64,000 bases of DNA, taken from assembly GCF_047302425.1 (NCBI RefSeq), contig NZ_CP154855.1:3286001-3350000 (forward strand). Reading direction: 5' to 3'. This DNA comes from Oceanitalea sp047302425 (GTDB taxonomy: Bacteria > Actinomycetota > Actinomycetes > Actinomycetales > Actinomycetaceae). Below are positions 38,516 through 46,894 of the stretch, in pieces. A program made the translations under genes and the position numbers. The stretch's first letter is position 1, and every line of letters starts with the position of its first letter. The notes under the pieces are model-generated. The model was not told where the DNA came from and made no database searches. It saw nothing but the letters and a program-made list of their open reading frames with translations.

Positions 38516-40411
38516 CTACCCGAGCCGGCGGATGCCGAGGCCGTCGACGCCGTCGCCGTCCCAGTCGCCGGTGATGACCGAGTCACCCGGGCGGCCGTAG
38601 TCGAACACGACGTTGGCCTGGCCGCCGGTCAGCGTGTTGGACACGTAGTAGGTCCGGCCGCGGCGCACGGTGAGGGTGTCACCGCCGCGGCCGTTCCAGT
38701 TGCCGACGAGCACGATGTCCGAGGTGTGCCCGTAGGCGAAGACGCGGTCCGCCTTGCCACCGGCCATGGAGTTCTTCACGTGGTACTCCTTGCCGCGGCG
38801 CACGGTGAAGGAGTCTGTCCCGTTGCCGTCCCAGTCCCCGACGAGGATGTTGTCGCGCTCGCGCCCGTAGGCGATGACGACGTCGGCCGGTCCCCCGCTG
38901 ATCGAGTTCTTCACGTGGTACTCGCGGCCGCGACGCACGGCGAGGGTGTCCACGCCGTCGCCGTTCCAGTCGCCGACGAGGACGACGTCGGTCGGCTTGC
39001 CGTAGCCGACCACCGCGTCCGGCGCCCCGGAGCCGAGAGTGTTGTAGAACTCGTAGCGGTTGCCGCGGCGCAGGGCGATCGTGTCGCGGCCGTCGCCGTC
39101 CCAGTCGCCGACGAGGACGCTGTCCATCGCGCGGCCGAGCGCGAACACGGTGTCGGCCGGCCCGCCGCTCGCGCGGTTGCGCAGGTGGAAGGTGCTCGTC
39201 CGCCCGCCGAGCGCGGCGACCTTCCGCTCGACGTCGTTGGTGAGGGCGGGGATGCGGGCGTAGATGTTGTCGCCCGGGCAGGTCGTGTCCTGGACGTCGC
39301 GGTGGGCGAAGATCCGCGGCAGCTGCTGCCCCTTGGGCCGCGCCCACGTCCCCGGGGAGACGAAGCCGCTGGCGGAGCGGACGTTGATCCCGGCGTCGGC
39401 GAACTTCCACGCGATGACCTCGGCCATGCGCGTGAGCGCGATGTCCGGGGCGCGCACGGTCGAGTAGTCGCCGAGCACGGAGATACCGAGCGTGCCGGGG
39501 TTGAAGCTGCGGGCGTGCCCGCCCTCGGGGATGAGCCCGTAGGGCGCGGCCAGGGAGCCGGTGCGCCCCTCGAAGACCTGGCCGTACTTGTCGACGAGGA
39601 AGTTGTAGCCGATGTCGCCCCAGCCGCGGGAGACCGCGTGGTAGTGGTAGATGCCGCGGACGATCCCGGCGGACTCCGCGCGGGTGTAGCTGTTCGTCCC
39701 GGCGGTGTGGTGGATGACGGCGGCCTGCAGCGGGTCGTACTCCGGCTGCCACGTCATGAGGGACTCGTCGGCCCCCCAGCGGGCGCGTGGGATGACGGCG
39801 GGGGCGCCGGCAGGCGCCGCGGCCGCGGTGGCGGCCGGTGCAGCGGCCGTCGTCGTGGCCGTGGCCCGCGCGCTCGTGGCCGACGCGGCCGTCGCGCCGA
39901 GGGCGGCGACGTCGTCGGGCGTGGTCGCCACCTGCTGCTGCTCACTCGGCTCGGCCGGGATGAGGTGGAGCTGCAGGTCCGGCGGGAGCACGCCGTCGCC
40001 GCCGCTGACGCGCACCTGCGCCCCCGTGGCCCGGCCCGCCACGTAGGGCTCGGTCCCCCCGCCGCCGCCCGTTCCGGCGTCGTCCGCCTCGAGCGGCGTC
40101 CACGGGGTCCAGGAGCCGTCGGTGAGGACGCGGATGGAGATCTCCTCCTCCGGCTGCTCCTGGCCCGACCACGTGATCCCGGCCACCGCGAACTCCGGGA
40201 CGTCGAGCTCCTCGGTGACGACCGCCGTGCCGGCGGTCGGGTCGGCCACGGGGATGGCGAGCTCGCTCGCGGCGCCCGTCGAGTCCGACAGGGAGAGGAC
40301 GGCGACGTCGCGTCCTCCCGGCTCCTCCACGCCCTGCGCTGCGGGCGCGAGCGCCCCGGCAGCGAGGAGACCGACGATCGTGCAGCACAGCGCAGTGCGT
40401 CCCCGTGTCAT
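38516..40411 (-). CDS. secreted peptidoglycan amidase with five C-terminal propeller repeats
   Basis: A 631-residue exported protein: signal peptide about 1-26; a beta-rich N-terminal region to about residue 160; an Ala/Thr-rich linker; an N-acetylmuramoyl-L-alanine amidase (Amidase_2/PGRP) domain about 207-385; five 45-residue repeats about 405-631. Zinc ligands appear in AAVIHHTAGTNSY and FAHRDVQDTTCPGD (His, His, Cys position). The amidase should cut between MurNAc and the stem peptide in the cell wall, and the repeats may anchor it. TAGATT lies 6 nt before ATG 40411, suggesting a leaderless mRNA. Confidence 0.9.
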   Translation of the reverse strand: MTRGRTALCCTIVGLLAAGALAPAAQGVEEPGGRDVAVLSLSDSTGAASELAIPVADPTAGTAVVTEELDVPEFAVAGITWSGQEQPEEEISIRVLTDGSWTPWTPLEADDAGTGGGGGTEPYVAGRATGAQVRVSGGDGVLPPDLQLHLIPAEPSEQQQVATTPDDVAALGATAASATSARATATTTAAAPAATAAAAPAGAPAVIPRARWGADESLMTWQPEYDPLQAAVIHHTAGTNSYTRAESAGIVRGIYHYHAVSRGWGDIGYNFLVDKYGQVFEGRTGSLAAPYGLIPEGGHARSFNPGTLGISVLGDYSTVRAPDIALTRMAEVIAWKFADAGINVRSASGFVSPGTWARPKGQQLPRIFAHRDVQDTTCPGDNIYARIPALTNDVERKVAALGGRTSTFHLRNRASGGPADTVFALGRAMDSVLVGDWDGDGRDTIALRRGNRYEFYNTLGSGAPDAVVGYGKPTDVVLVGDWNGDGVDTLAVRRGREYHVKNSISGGPADVVIAYGRERDNILVGDWDGNGTDSFTVRRGKEYHVKNSMAGGKADRVFAYGHTSDIVLVGNWNGRGGDTLTVRRGRTYYVSNTLTGGQANVVFDYGRPGDSVITGDWDGDGVDGLGIRRLG

Positions 40412-40417
40412 GCAGCG

Positions 40418-40423
40418 AATCTA
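40418..40423 (-). promoter_or_regulatory. -10 element of leaderless amidase promoter
   Basis: TAGATT on the minus strand is 6 nt before ATG 40411. There is no Shine-Dalgarno. Confidence 0.45.
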
Positions 40424-40497
40424 ACCCGGGACGGCGAGAGCGCCAGCCTGCGACAATTCCGGACCGAGGTCTCATCTTTCTCACACCTTCGCATGAC

Positions 40498-40503
40498 TAG
40501 GGT
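40498..40503 (+). promoter_or_regulatory. -10 element of leaderless UDP-sugar dehydrogenase promoter
   Basis: TAGGGT lies 7 nt before ATG 40511. Only a C-run lies between, so ribosome-site initiation is unlikely. Confidence 0.45.
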
Positions 40504-40510
40504 GTCCCCC

Positions 40511-41839
40511 ATGCAGATCTCGGTGATTGGTTGTGGGTACCTGGGTGCGGTGCACGCGGCGTCGATGGCGGAGCTGGGCCACGACGTCGTCGGCATCGAC
40601 GTGGACGAGGCCAAGGTCGACTTGCTCTCCCAGGGCAAGGCCCCCTTCCACGAACCGGGCTTCGACGAGCTGCTCGGGCGCAACGTCGCCGCGGGCCGCC
40701 TGCGCTTCTCCACCGACTTCGCCGCCGTCGCCGGGGCCCGGGTCCACTTCATCGGCGTGGGCACCCCCCAGCAGGCCGGCTCCTACGCCGCCGACATGTC
40801 CCAGGTCAACGGCGCCGTCGCGGGGCTGCTGCCCCACCTGGCCGCGCACGACGACGGCCCGCAGCTCGTCGTCGGCAAGTCCACCGTGCCGGTGGGCACC
40901 GCCGCGGGCATCGCCGAGCAGGTCGGCGCCGCGGGCGCGGTCCTCGTGTGGAACCCGGAGTTCCTGCGCGAGGGCTTCGCGATCCAGGACACCATCTCCC
41001 CCGACCGCCTGGTCTACGGCCTGCCGCCCGAGCCGGAGGCCGCGCGCGTGGGCCAGGAGGTGCTCGACGAGGTCTACGACAACCTCATCACCACCCAGAA
41101 CATCCCGCGCCTGCTCACCGACTACGCCACCGCCGAGCTGGTCAAGGTGGCGGCCAACTCCTTCCTGGCCACCAAGATCTCCTTCATCAACGCGATGGCC
41201 GAGCTGTGCGAGGCCACCGGCGCCGACGTCACCCAGCTCGCGCAGGCCATCGGCCACGACGACCGCATCGGCCACAAGTTCCTGCGGGCGGGCGTCGGCT
41301 TCGGCGGCGGTTGCCTGCCCAAGGACATCCGCGCCTTCATGGCCCGCGCCTCCGAGCTCGGCGCCGAGGAGGCCCTGGGCTTCCTGCGCGAGGTCGACTC
41401 GATCAACGACCGTCGTCGTGACCGTGTCGTCGAGCTCGCCACCACCGCCCTGGGCGGGGACGTGGCCGGCAAGAAGGTCGCCGTCCTCGGTGCGTCCTTC
41501 AAGCCCGACACCGATGACATGCGCAACTCCCCGGCCCTGGACATCGCCCACCGCCTGGCCGCGGCCGGCGCCCGGGTCACGGTCACCGACCCGCAGGCCG
41601 GCCCGATCCTGGCCACCCAGGACCACCACGACTTCACCATCGCCCCGAGCGCCGAGGACGCCATGACCGGCGCCGAGGTCACCCTCCTCCTCACCGAGTG
41701 GCGCCACTTCCGCGAGCTCGAGCCCACCGCCGTCGCCGGCCTGCCCGAGCAGCGCGTCATCATCGACGGCCGCAACGTGCTCGACCCCGCACGCTGGCGC
41801 GAGGCCGGCTGGACCTACCACGGCATGGGACGCCCCTAA
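40511..41839 (+). CDS. UDP-glucose/UDP-GlcNAc 6-dehydrogenase family
   Basis: A 442-residue NAD-dependent enzyme that oxidises C6 of a UDP-sugar to the uronate in two steps. VIGCGYLGAVHAASMAELGH is the Rossmann loop, VVGKSTVPVGTA and WNPEFLREGFAI are family motifs, and GFGGGCLPKDIRAF holds the catalytic Cys at about residue 264. The product would be UDP-glucuronate or, given the acetamido-sugar operon nearby, UDP-GlcNAc-uronate; the sequence alone does not decide. The leaderless start is supported by TAGGGT 7 nt upstream. Confidence 0.88.
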   Translation: MQISVIGCGYLGAVHAASMAELGHDVVGIDVDEAKVDLLSQGKAPFHEPGFDELLGRNVAAGRLRFSTDFAAVAGARVHFIGVGTPQQAGSYAADMSQVNGAVAGLLPHLAAHDDGPQLVVGKSTVPVGTAAGIAEQVGAAGAVLVWNPEFLREGFAIQDTISPDRLVYGLPPEPEAARVGQEVLDEVYDNLITTQNIPRLLTDYATAELVKVAANSFLATKISFINAMAELCEATGADVTQLAQAIGHDDRIGHKFLRAGVGFGGGCLPKDIRAFMARASELGAEEALGFLREVDSINDRRRDRVVELATTALGGDVAGKKVAVLGASFKPDTDDMRNSPALDIAHRLAAAGARVTVTDPQAGPILATQDHHDFTIAPSAEDAMTGAEVTLLLTEWRHFRELEPTAVAGLPEQRVIIDGRNVLDPARWREAGWTYHGMGRP

Positions 41840-41880
41840 AGTCGCCTGCGCGGTGGGCGGCTCTCTGTGACACTGACGGG

Positions 41881-42750
41881 GTGCCCGAGCTCCCGGAGGT
41901 GCAGGCTCTGGTGCAGGTGCTCGGCGCCCGCGCCACGGGCCGGGTGGTGCGCGCCGTCCACGTGACGTCCTTCCCGGCGCTCAAGACCTACGACCCGCCG
42001 CCGACGGCGCTGGTCGGGGCCACCGTCACGGGCGCGTCCCGGCACGGGAAGTGGCTCGACCTCACGACGACGACCGACGACGGCGAGCTCCACCTCGTCT
42101 TCCACCTCGCGCGGGCGGGGTGGGTGCGCTGGCACGCGACCGCTCCCACCGGGGTGCCCAAGGGCGGGAAGTCCGGGCTCGCCGCTCGCGTCGTCCTCGA
42201 CGAGGGCGCCTTCGACCTCACCGAGGCGGGCACGAAGAAGAGTCTGGCCATCCACGTCGTCCGCGACCCCTCGGACGTCGAGCGGGTCGCGACGCTCGGT
42301 GTCGAGCCGCTCTCGGCCGAGTTCACGCGCGAGCGCTTCGACGAGCTGCTCGACGCGAGGAACCAGCAGGTCAAGGGACTGCTGCGGGACCAGGGCGCCA
42401 TCGCCGGGATCGGCAACGCCTACTCCGACGAGATCCTCCACGCCGCGCGGATCAGCCCCTTCGCCCTCACCCGCTCCCTCGACGCCGACGCCCGCCACCA
42501 GCTGTACGGGGCGGTCGGCGGGGTGCTCGACGCGGCGATAGCGGCCGCGGCAGGCCGGGAGGCCTCCGAGCTCAAGGACGCCAAGCGGGCGGGCATGGCC
42601 GTGCACGGCCGCACGGGTCAGCCCTGCCCCCGGTGCGGGGACACGGTGGCCGAGGTGTCCTTCGCCGACTCCTCGCTGCAGTACTGCCCCACCTGCCAGA
42701 CCGGCGGCAAGCGCCTCGCCGACCGCCGCATGTCCAAACTCCTCCGCTAG
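41881..42750 (+). CDS. Fpg/Nei-family DNA glycosylase
   Basis: A 289-residue bifunctional DNA glycosylase/AP lyase. Translation starts (M)PELPEVQALVQVL, placing the catalytic Pro2 and Glu3. KWLDLTTTTDDGELHLVFHL belongs to the N-terminal beta sandwich, and GNAYSDEILHAARISP is the helix-two-turn-helix. The zinc finger is intact (CPRCG...YCPTCQTGGKRLADRR). It repairs oxidised bases. Start GTG 41881 has GACACT 6 nt upstream and no ribosome site; the frame extends further upstream as a shadow. It is cytoplasmic and unrelated to the envelope genes around it. Confidence 0.9.
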   Translation: MPELPEVQALVQVLGARATGRVVRAVHVTSFPALKTYDPPPTALVGATVTGASRHGKWLDLTTTTDDGELHLVFHLARAGWVRWHATAPTGVPKGGKSGLAARVVLDEGAFDLTEAGTKKSLAIHVVRDPSDVERVATLGVEPLSAEFTRERFDELLDARNQQVKGLLRDQGAIAGIGNAYSDEILHAARISPFALTRSLDADARHQLYGAVGGVLDAAIAAAAGREASELKDAKRAGMAVHGRTGQPCPRCGDTVAEVSFADSSLQYCPTCQTGGKRLADRRMSKLLR

Positions 42751-42763
42751 CCCCCTCCCACTT

Positions 42764-42880
42764 GCGCCGACAGCCGGATTCTCCGCGGGCGAGCGCCGGA
42801 CAATCCAGCTCTCGGCGCTAGAAGAGGGCCCCCATGCGCCGACAGCCGGATTCTCCGGGCGGAGAATCCGGCTGTCGGCG
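42764..42880. terminator. CCGCCGACAG repeat array III: two tandem hairpins
   Basis: An imperfect hairpin (42764-42819) is followed by a perfect 20-bp stem: CGCCGACAGCCGGATTCTCC at 42837-42856, loop GGGC, complement at 42861-42880. It lies between convergent genes and should stop both. Its arm tip CCGGATTCTCC differs from arrays I and II. Confidence 0.88.
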
Positions 42881-42916
42881 GTGCTGTGGCGCTGCGGGTG
42901 CTGGGGGCGGGGGCCC

Positions 42917-43921
42917 TCAGAGGGTGACGGTGGAGCCGGTGTCGGCGGCCTCGAGGATGGCCTCGATGACCGTGAGCGTGTGCACGCCCTGGTCCATCGT
43001 CACGATGTCGCTGCCCTTGCCCTGGACGGCGTCGCGGAAGTTCTCCTGCTCCACGGCCAGCGGCTCACGCTTGGGCAGGGCGTAACGCATGACGTCGCCC
43101 TCGGTGACGCCGCGGAAGTGCGCCACCCGGTCCCACGTCGTCGGCACGGTGCCGTTGGCGTAGAAGGTGAGGTCCCCGCTCATCGTGTCGGCCACGAAGG
43201 CCCCGCGCTCGCCGGTGACGACCGTGCTGCGCTCCTTCATCGGCGAGAGCCAGTTGACGACGTGGTTGACGATGACGCCGGACTCGAGGATGCCGGTGGC
43301 CAGCACCATGTCCTCGTGCTCGCGGCCCGATCGGTGGGTCACCTGCGCCGCGACCTGCCGGTAGGGGCTACCGGCGATGAAGGCGGTGAGGTCGACGTCG
43401 TGGGTCGCCAGGTCCTTGACCACCCCGACGTCGGAGATCCGTGCCGGGAATGGTCCCTGGCGGCGGGTCTGGATCTGGTACACCTGTCCCAGCTCGCCGG
43501 CGGCGAGGCGGCGGCGCAGCTCGAGGATCGCGGGGTTGCAGCGCTCCACGTAGCCCACCGCGCCGACGAGGCCGGCGTCGGCGAAGGCGGCCGCCACCCG
43601 GCGCCCCGCCTCCACGGTGTGGGCGATGGGCTTCTCGATCATCGTGTGGACGCCGGCCGCGGCCAGCGCCAGGCCGACCTGCTCGTGGTACACGGTGGGC
43701 ACCGCGACCATCGCCGCGTCGATCCCGGCGGCGATGAGCGCCTCGACGTCCGGCAGGACCTCCAGGCCGCCGGCCACGCCGTGGACGTCACCGGCCGGGT
43801 CGGCCACCGCCACGAGCTCCACGCCCTCGGTCGCCCGGATCACCCGGGCGTGGTGGCGCCCCATCGAGCCCAGGCCGATGAGGCCCATGCGGATCGGGCC
43901 GGGCTGCGTCGTCGTCGTCAT
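42917..43921 (-). CDS. Gfo/Idh/MocA oxidoreductase, WlbA/WbpB-like
   Basis: A 334-residue NAD-dependent dehydrogenase. MGLIGLGSMGRHHARVI is the Rossmann loop, MIEKPIAHTVEAG the EKP motif, and GVVKDLATHDVDLTAFIAG the catalytic Lys/Asp/His segment. In the WbpA-B-E-D pathway this step oxidises C3 of UDP-GlcNAc-uronate before transamination. It is the third gene of an operon: its ATG shares one base with the aminotransferase stop (TGATG). The trio encodes acetyltransferase, aminotransferase and dehydrogenase for a 2,3-diacetamido-uronic acid or a close relative. It ends at repeat array III. Confidence 0.83.
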   Translation of the reverse strand: MTTTTQPGPIRMGLIGLGSMGRHHARVIRATEGVELVAVADPAGDVHGVAGGLEVLPDVEALIAAGIDAAMVAVPTVYHEQVGLALAAAGVHTMIEKPIAHTVEAGRRVAAAFADAGLVGAVGYVERCNPAILELRRRLAAGELGQVYQIQTRRQGPFPARISDVGVVKDLATHDVDLTAFIAGSPYRQVAAQVTHRSGREHEDMVLATGILESGVIVNHVVNWLSPMKERSTVVTGERGAFVADTMSGDLTFYANGTVPTTWDRVAHFRGVTEGDVMRYALPKREPLAVEQENFRDAVQGKGSDIVTMDQGVHTLTVIEAILEAADTGSTVTL

Positions 43922-45024
43922 CACGCACCCGCCCCGGCGACGGCGTTGACGCCCGCCACGACCCGCTCGAGGTCCGCCTGGGACAGCGAGGGGTGGACCG
44001 GCAGGGAGATGACCTCGCCGGCGGCGCGCTCGGTCTGCGACATGTCGACCGTGGGGACGAAGTGCTCGAGGGAGGACAGGCGGTGGGAGGGGGTGGGGTA
44101 GTACACCCCGGTGCCCACGCCGTGCTCCTCGCGCAGCGCGGTGACCATGCGGTCGCGCTCGGCGGCGTCCACGCGGATCGTGTACTGGTGGTAGACGTGC
44201 ACCGCGCCGGCGGCCACTGGCGGCGTGGTCACGCCGCGGAGGTTCGCGTCGAAGAACGCGGCGTTCGCCTGCCGCTGCGAGGTCCAGCCGCCCAGCTTGC
44301 CCAGCTGCACGCGGCCGATCGCCGCGTGGATGTCGGTCATCCGCACGTTGAGGCCCACGACCTCGTTGGCGTACTGGCGCTCCATGCCCTGGTTGCGCAG
44401 CAGGCGCACCTGGCGCGCGACCTCCTCGTCGGCGCAGGCGACCATGCCGCCCTCGCCGGAGGTCATGTTCTTCGTCGGGTAGAGGGAGAACATCGCGAAG
44501 CGGCCCCACGTGCCCACGAGGCGCCCGTCCAGGCTCGCCCCGTGCGCCTGCGCGGCGTCCTCGAAGATCTCCAGCCCGTGCTCGGCGGCCACCGCGCCGA
44601 TGCCGTCCATGTCGGCCGGGTGACCGTAGAGGTGGACGGGCATGACGGCGCGCGTCCGCTCGGTCACCGCGGCCGCCACCGACTCCGCCGACAGGCAGAA
44701 GCTGTCCGGGTCGATGTCGGCGAAGACGGGGGTCGCGCCGGTGAGGGCGACGGAGTTCGCCGTCGCCGCGAAGGTGAAGGACGGGACGATGACCTCGTCA
44801 CCGGGGCCGATGCCCGCCGCGAGGAGCCCCACGTGCAGCCCCGCCGTGCCCGAGCTCACCGCCTGGCAGCGGCGGCCGTCCACGAGCGCGGCCGCGAACT
44901 CCTCCTCGAAGGCGGCGACCTGCGGGCCCTGCGCCACCATCCCCGAGCGCAGCACGGCGTCGACGGCGGCCCGCTCCTCGTCCCCGATGAGGGGCTTGGC
45001 GGCAGGGATCAGGGGCTGGTTCAT
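43921..45024 (-). CDS. DegT/DnrJ/EryC1/StrS sugar aminotransferase, WbpE-like
   Basis: A 367-residue PLP-dependent transaminase that places an amino group on a keto-nucleotide-sugar, likely C3 of UDP-3-keto-GlcNAc-uronate. VSSGTAGLHVGLLAAGIG binds PLP phosphate, EDAAQAHGASLDG carries the Asp that contacts the pyridine N, and FSLYPTKNMTSGEGGMV contains the Schiff-base Lys. Start ATG 45024 overlaps the preceding stop by ATGA; the frame extension to 45084 lies inside the acetyltransferase gene. Its stop shares one base with the dehydrogenase start. Confidence 0.88.
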   Translation of the reverse strand: MNQPLIPAAKPLIGDEERAAVDAVLRSGMVAQGPQVAAFEEEFAAALVDGRRCQAVSSGTAGLHVGLLAAGIGPGDEVIVPSFTFAATANSVALTGATPVFADIDPDSFCLSAESVAAAVTERTRAVMPVHLYGHPADMDGIGAVAAEHGLEIFEDAAQAHGASLDGRLVGTWGRFAMFSLYPTKNMTSGEGGMVACADEEVARQVRLLRNQGMERQYANEVVGLNVRMTDIHAAIGRVQLGKLGGWTSQRQANAAFFDANLRGVTTPPVAAGAVHVYHQYTIRVDAAERDRMVTALREEHGVGTGVYYPTPSHRLSSLEHFVPTVDMSQTERAAGEVISLPVHPSLSQADLERVVAGVNAVAGAGA

Positions 45025-45614
45025 TCGGTGACCTCGCACAGCTCGTCGTTCCGGATCTCGTAGCGCCGGCCGGTGGCCGGGCACAGCAGCTGGTCGCCGT
45101 CGGCCTCGAGCCGCCGGCCGGCGTGACCCACCCAGCCGATCTGCCGGGCAGGGACGCCGGCGACCAGGGCGTGGGCGGGCACGTCACGGGTGACGACGGC
45201 GCCGGCGGCGACCGTCGCCCAGGCCCCGATCGTCACGGGCGCGACGCACACGGCCCGGGCGCCGATGGCGGCGCCGGTGCCGATCGTCACGCCGACGGCG
45301 TCCCAGTCGTCGGCCGACTTGAGGGAGCCGTCGGGGTTGATGGCGCGCGGGTGGGTGTCGTTGGTGAGCACGGCCGCAGGGCCGATGAAGACGCCGTCGG
45401 CGAGCTCTGCGGGCTCGTAGACGAGGGCGTAGTTCTGGACCTTGCAGTGGCGGCCGAGGCGCACGCCGGTGCCGATGTAGGCGCCGCGTCCGATGACGCT
45501 GCCCTCACCGATCACGGCGCCCTCGCGGACCTGCGCGAGGTGCCAGACGCTGGCCCCGTCGCCGATGCGGGCGTCGGCCGCGACGTCGGCACTGTCGGTG
45601 ATCCGTGCAGTCAT
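45021..45614 (-). CDS. left-handed beta-helix sugar N-acetyltransferase, WlbB/WbpD-like
   Basis: A 197-residue acetyl-CoA-dependent transferase with hexapeptide repeats (IGDGASVWHLAQVREGAVIG, GEGSVIGRGAYIGTGVRLG, GARAVCVAPVTIGAWATVAA). The loop TNDTHPRAINPDG resembles WlbB-type enzymes that acetylate the 3-amino group of UDP-GlcNAc(3N)A. A C-terminal segment with LLCPATGRRYEIRND looks like a small metal-type knuckle with a single Cys left. TAGTCT (45658-45653) and AGGGA before ATG 45614 suggest a short leader. It heads the three-gene operon. Confidence 0.83.
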   Translation of the reverse strand: MTARITDSADVAADARIGDGASVWHLAQVREGAVIGEGSVIGRGAYIGTGVRLGRHCKVQNYALVYEPAELADGVFIGPAAVLTNDTHPRAINPDGSLKSADDWDAVGVTIGTGAAIGARAVCVAPVTIGAWATVAAGAVVTRDVPAHALVAGVPARQIGWVGHAGRRLEADGDQLLCPATGRRYEIRNDELCEVTE

Positions 45615-45752
45615 GCATCCCTTCCCTGCTGCCGTGGCGCAGCGCTGCGGACAGACTAACGGAGCGGGCTCGGAGCCAGCGGGACCGAGGTCGCAGGCGC
45701 CCCCGCACCGCCCCGTGCGGGACGGTCCGCGCCGGGCTGCCACAATGGGGGC

Positions 45753-46433
45753 ATGAGCACGACGCCGGTCACCGACGCGTGGCTCGTCGTCCCGCTCTAC
45801 CAGGAGGCCGCCGTCATCGGCGACGTCGTCGCTCGGGCGCGGGCCACGTTCCCCTGCATCGTGTGCGTGGACGACGGCAGCGTCGACGGCTCGGCCGACC
45901 GCGCCCGGGAGGCGGGCGCCGTCGTCGTCCAGCACCCCATCAACCTGGGCCAGGGTGCCGCCCTGCAGACGGGCATCGAGTGGGTCCTGGACCGCACCGA
46001 CGCCCGCTACCTCGTCACCTTCGACGCCGACGGCCAGCACCAGGTCGACGACGCCGCGGAGATGGTGCGCCGGGCCCGCGAGGAGGACCTCGCCGTCGTC
46101 TTCGGCTCCCGCTTCCTCGACCGGCGCACCCGCCCGGGGCTGCTCAAGCGCATCGTGCTCAAGCTCGCGGTGTGGGTGACCAACCGCTCGACGGGCCTGC
46201 GCCTGACCGACGCGCACAACGGGCTGCGGGTCATCCGGCGCGACGCCGCCGCGCGCGTCGACCTGCGCCAGGACCGGATGGCGCACGCCTCGGAGATCGT
46301 CGCGCAGCTCGGACGCACCGGGCTACCGTGGGCCGAGCACCCGGTCCACCTGCTGTACACCGACTACTCGCGCGCCAAGGGCCAGTCCCTGCTCAACTCG
46401 GTGAACATCCTCGTCGACCTCATCTTCCGCTGA
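45753..46433 (+). CDS. GT2-family glycosyltransferase, polyprenyl-phosphate type
   Basis: A 226-residue GT-A enzyme resembling dolichol/polyprenyl-phosphate sugar synthases. VVPLYQEAAVIGDVVARARA opens the fold, CVDDGSVDGSADRA binds UDP or GDP, TFDADGQHQ is the metal-binding D-x-D, and SRFLDRRTRPGLLKRIVLKL belongs to the acceptor part. It lacks membrane segments, so a partner may hold it at the membrane; the DUF2304 gene 13 nt downstream is a good candidate. CACAAT lies 6 nt before ATG 45753. It should load a lipid carrier with a sugar for transfer outside. Confidence 0.82.
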   Translation: MSTTPVTDAWLVVPLYQEAAVIGDVVARARATFPCIVCVDDGSVDGSADRAREAGAVVVQHPINLGQGAALQTGIEWVLDRTDARYLVTFDADGQHQVDDAAEMVRRAREEDLAVVFGSRFLDRRTRPGLLKRIVLKLAVWVTNRSTGLRLTDAHNGLRVIRRDAAARVDLRQDRMAHASEIVAQLGRTGLPWAEHPVHLLYTDYSRAKGQSLLNSVNILVDLIFR

Positions 46434-46446
46434 CCGCAGGAGCGTC

Positions 46447-46818
46447 ATGTCCGACCAGATCGTCATCCAGGTTCTCCTCCTCACCGGGGTGAGCGTGGTT
46501 GCGGTGCTCCTCACCCGGACGACGGCGAACGCGCGGCACCAGGCGATCCGGCGGATCCTCCTCGTCGGCTTCGTCGTCGTCGCGGCGGGCTCGGTCGTCT
46601 TCCCCGACTGGCTGTCCTGGCTGGCCCGCCAGGTCGGCGTCGGCCGTGGCGCGGACCTCCTTCTCTACGGGCTCGTCATCGCCTTCCTCTCCTACATCGC
46701 CACGAGCTACCGCCGCATGAGCGAGCTCGAGCGGCGCATCACCGTCCTCGCCCGGGAGCTGGCGCTCACGCGCTCGCGGCTCGAGAAGGCCGAGGAGTCG
46801 ACCGACCAGCGGGGCTGA
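46447..46818 (+). CDS. DUF2304 membrane protein
   Basis: A 123-residue protein with three hydrophobic helices (about 6-22, 36-53, 68-88) and a C-terminal charged coiled coil (RRMSELERRITVLARELALT). This matches the DUF2304 family, which commonly follows a polyprenyl-phosphate glycosyltransferase gene as here. It probably anchors or regulates that enzyme at the membrane; this is inference from context. Start ATG 46447 lies 13 nt after the preceding stop with GCAGGAG upstream. Confidence 0.8.
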   Translation: MSDQIVIQVLLLTGVSVVAVLLTRTTANARHQAIRRILLVGFVVVAAGSVVFPDWLSWLARQVGVGRGADLLLYGLVIAFLSYIATSYRRMSELERRITVLARELALTRSRLEKAEESTDQRG

Positions 46819-46880
46819 GCCTGCACAAAGTCTCCACGCGCGCCCCACGGCGTCGCCGCCGCCTGCGGGTGGCGCGGCCC

Positions 46881-46886
46881 TATGAT
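46881..46886 (+). promoter_or_regulatory. -10 element of leaderless LCP promoter
   Basis: TATGAT lies 8 nt before GTG 46895 and is the best -10 match in this part of the window. No -35 element is visible. Confidence 0.5.
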
Positions 46887-46894
46887 CGACACTT

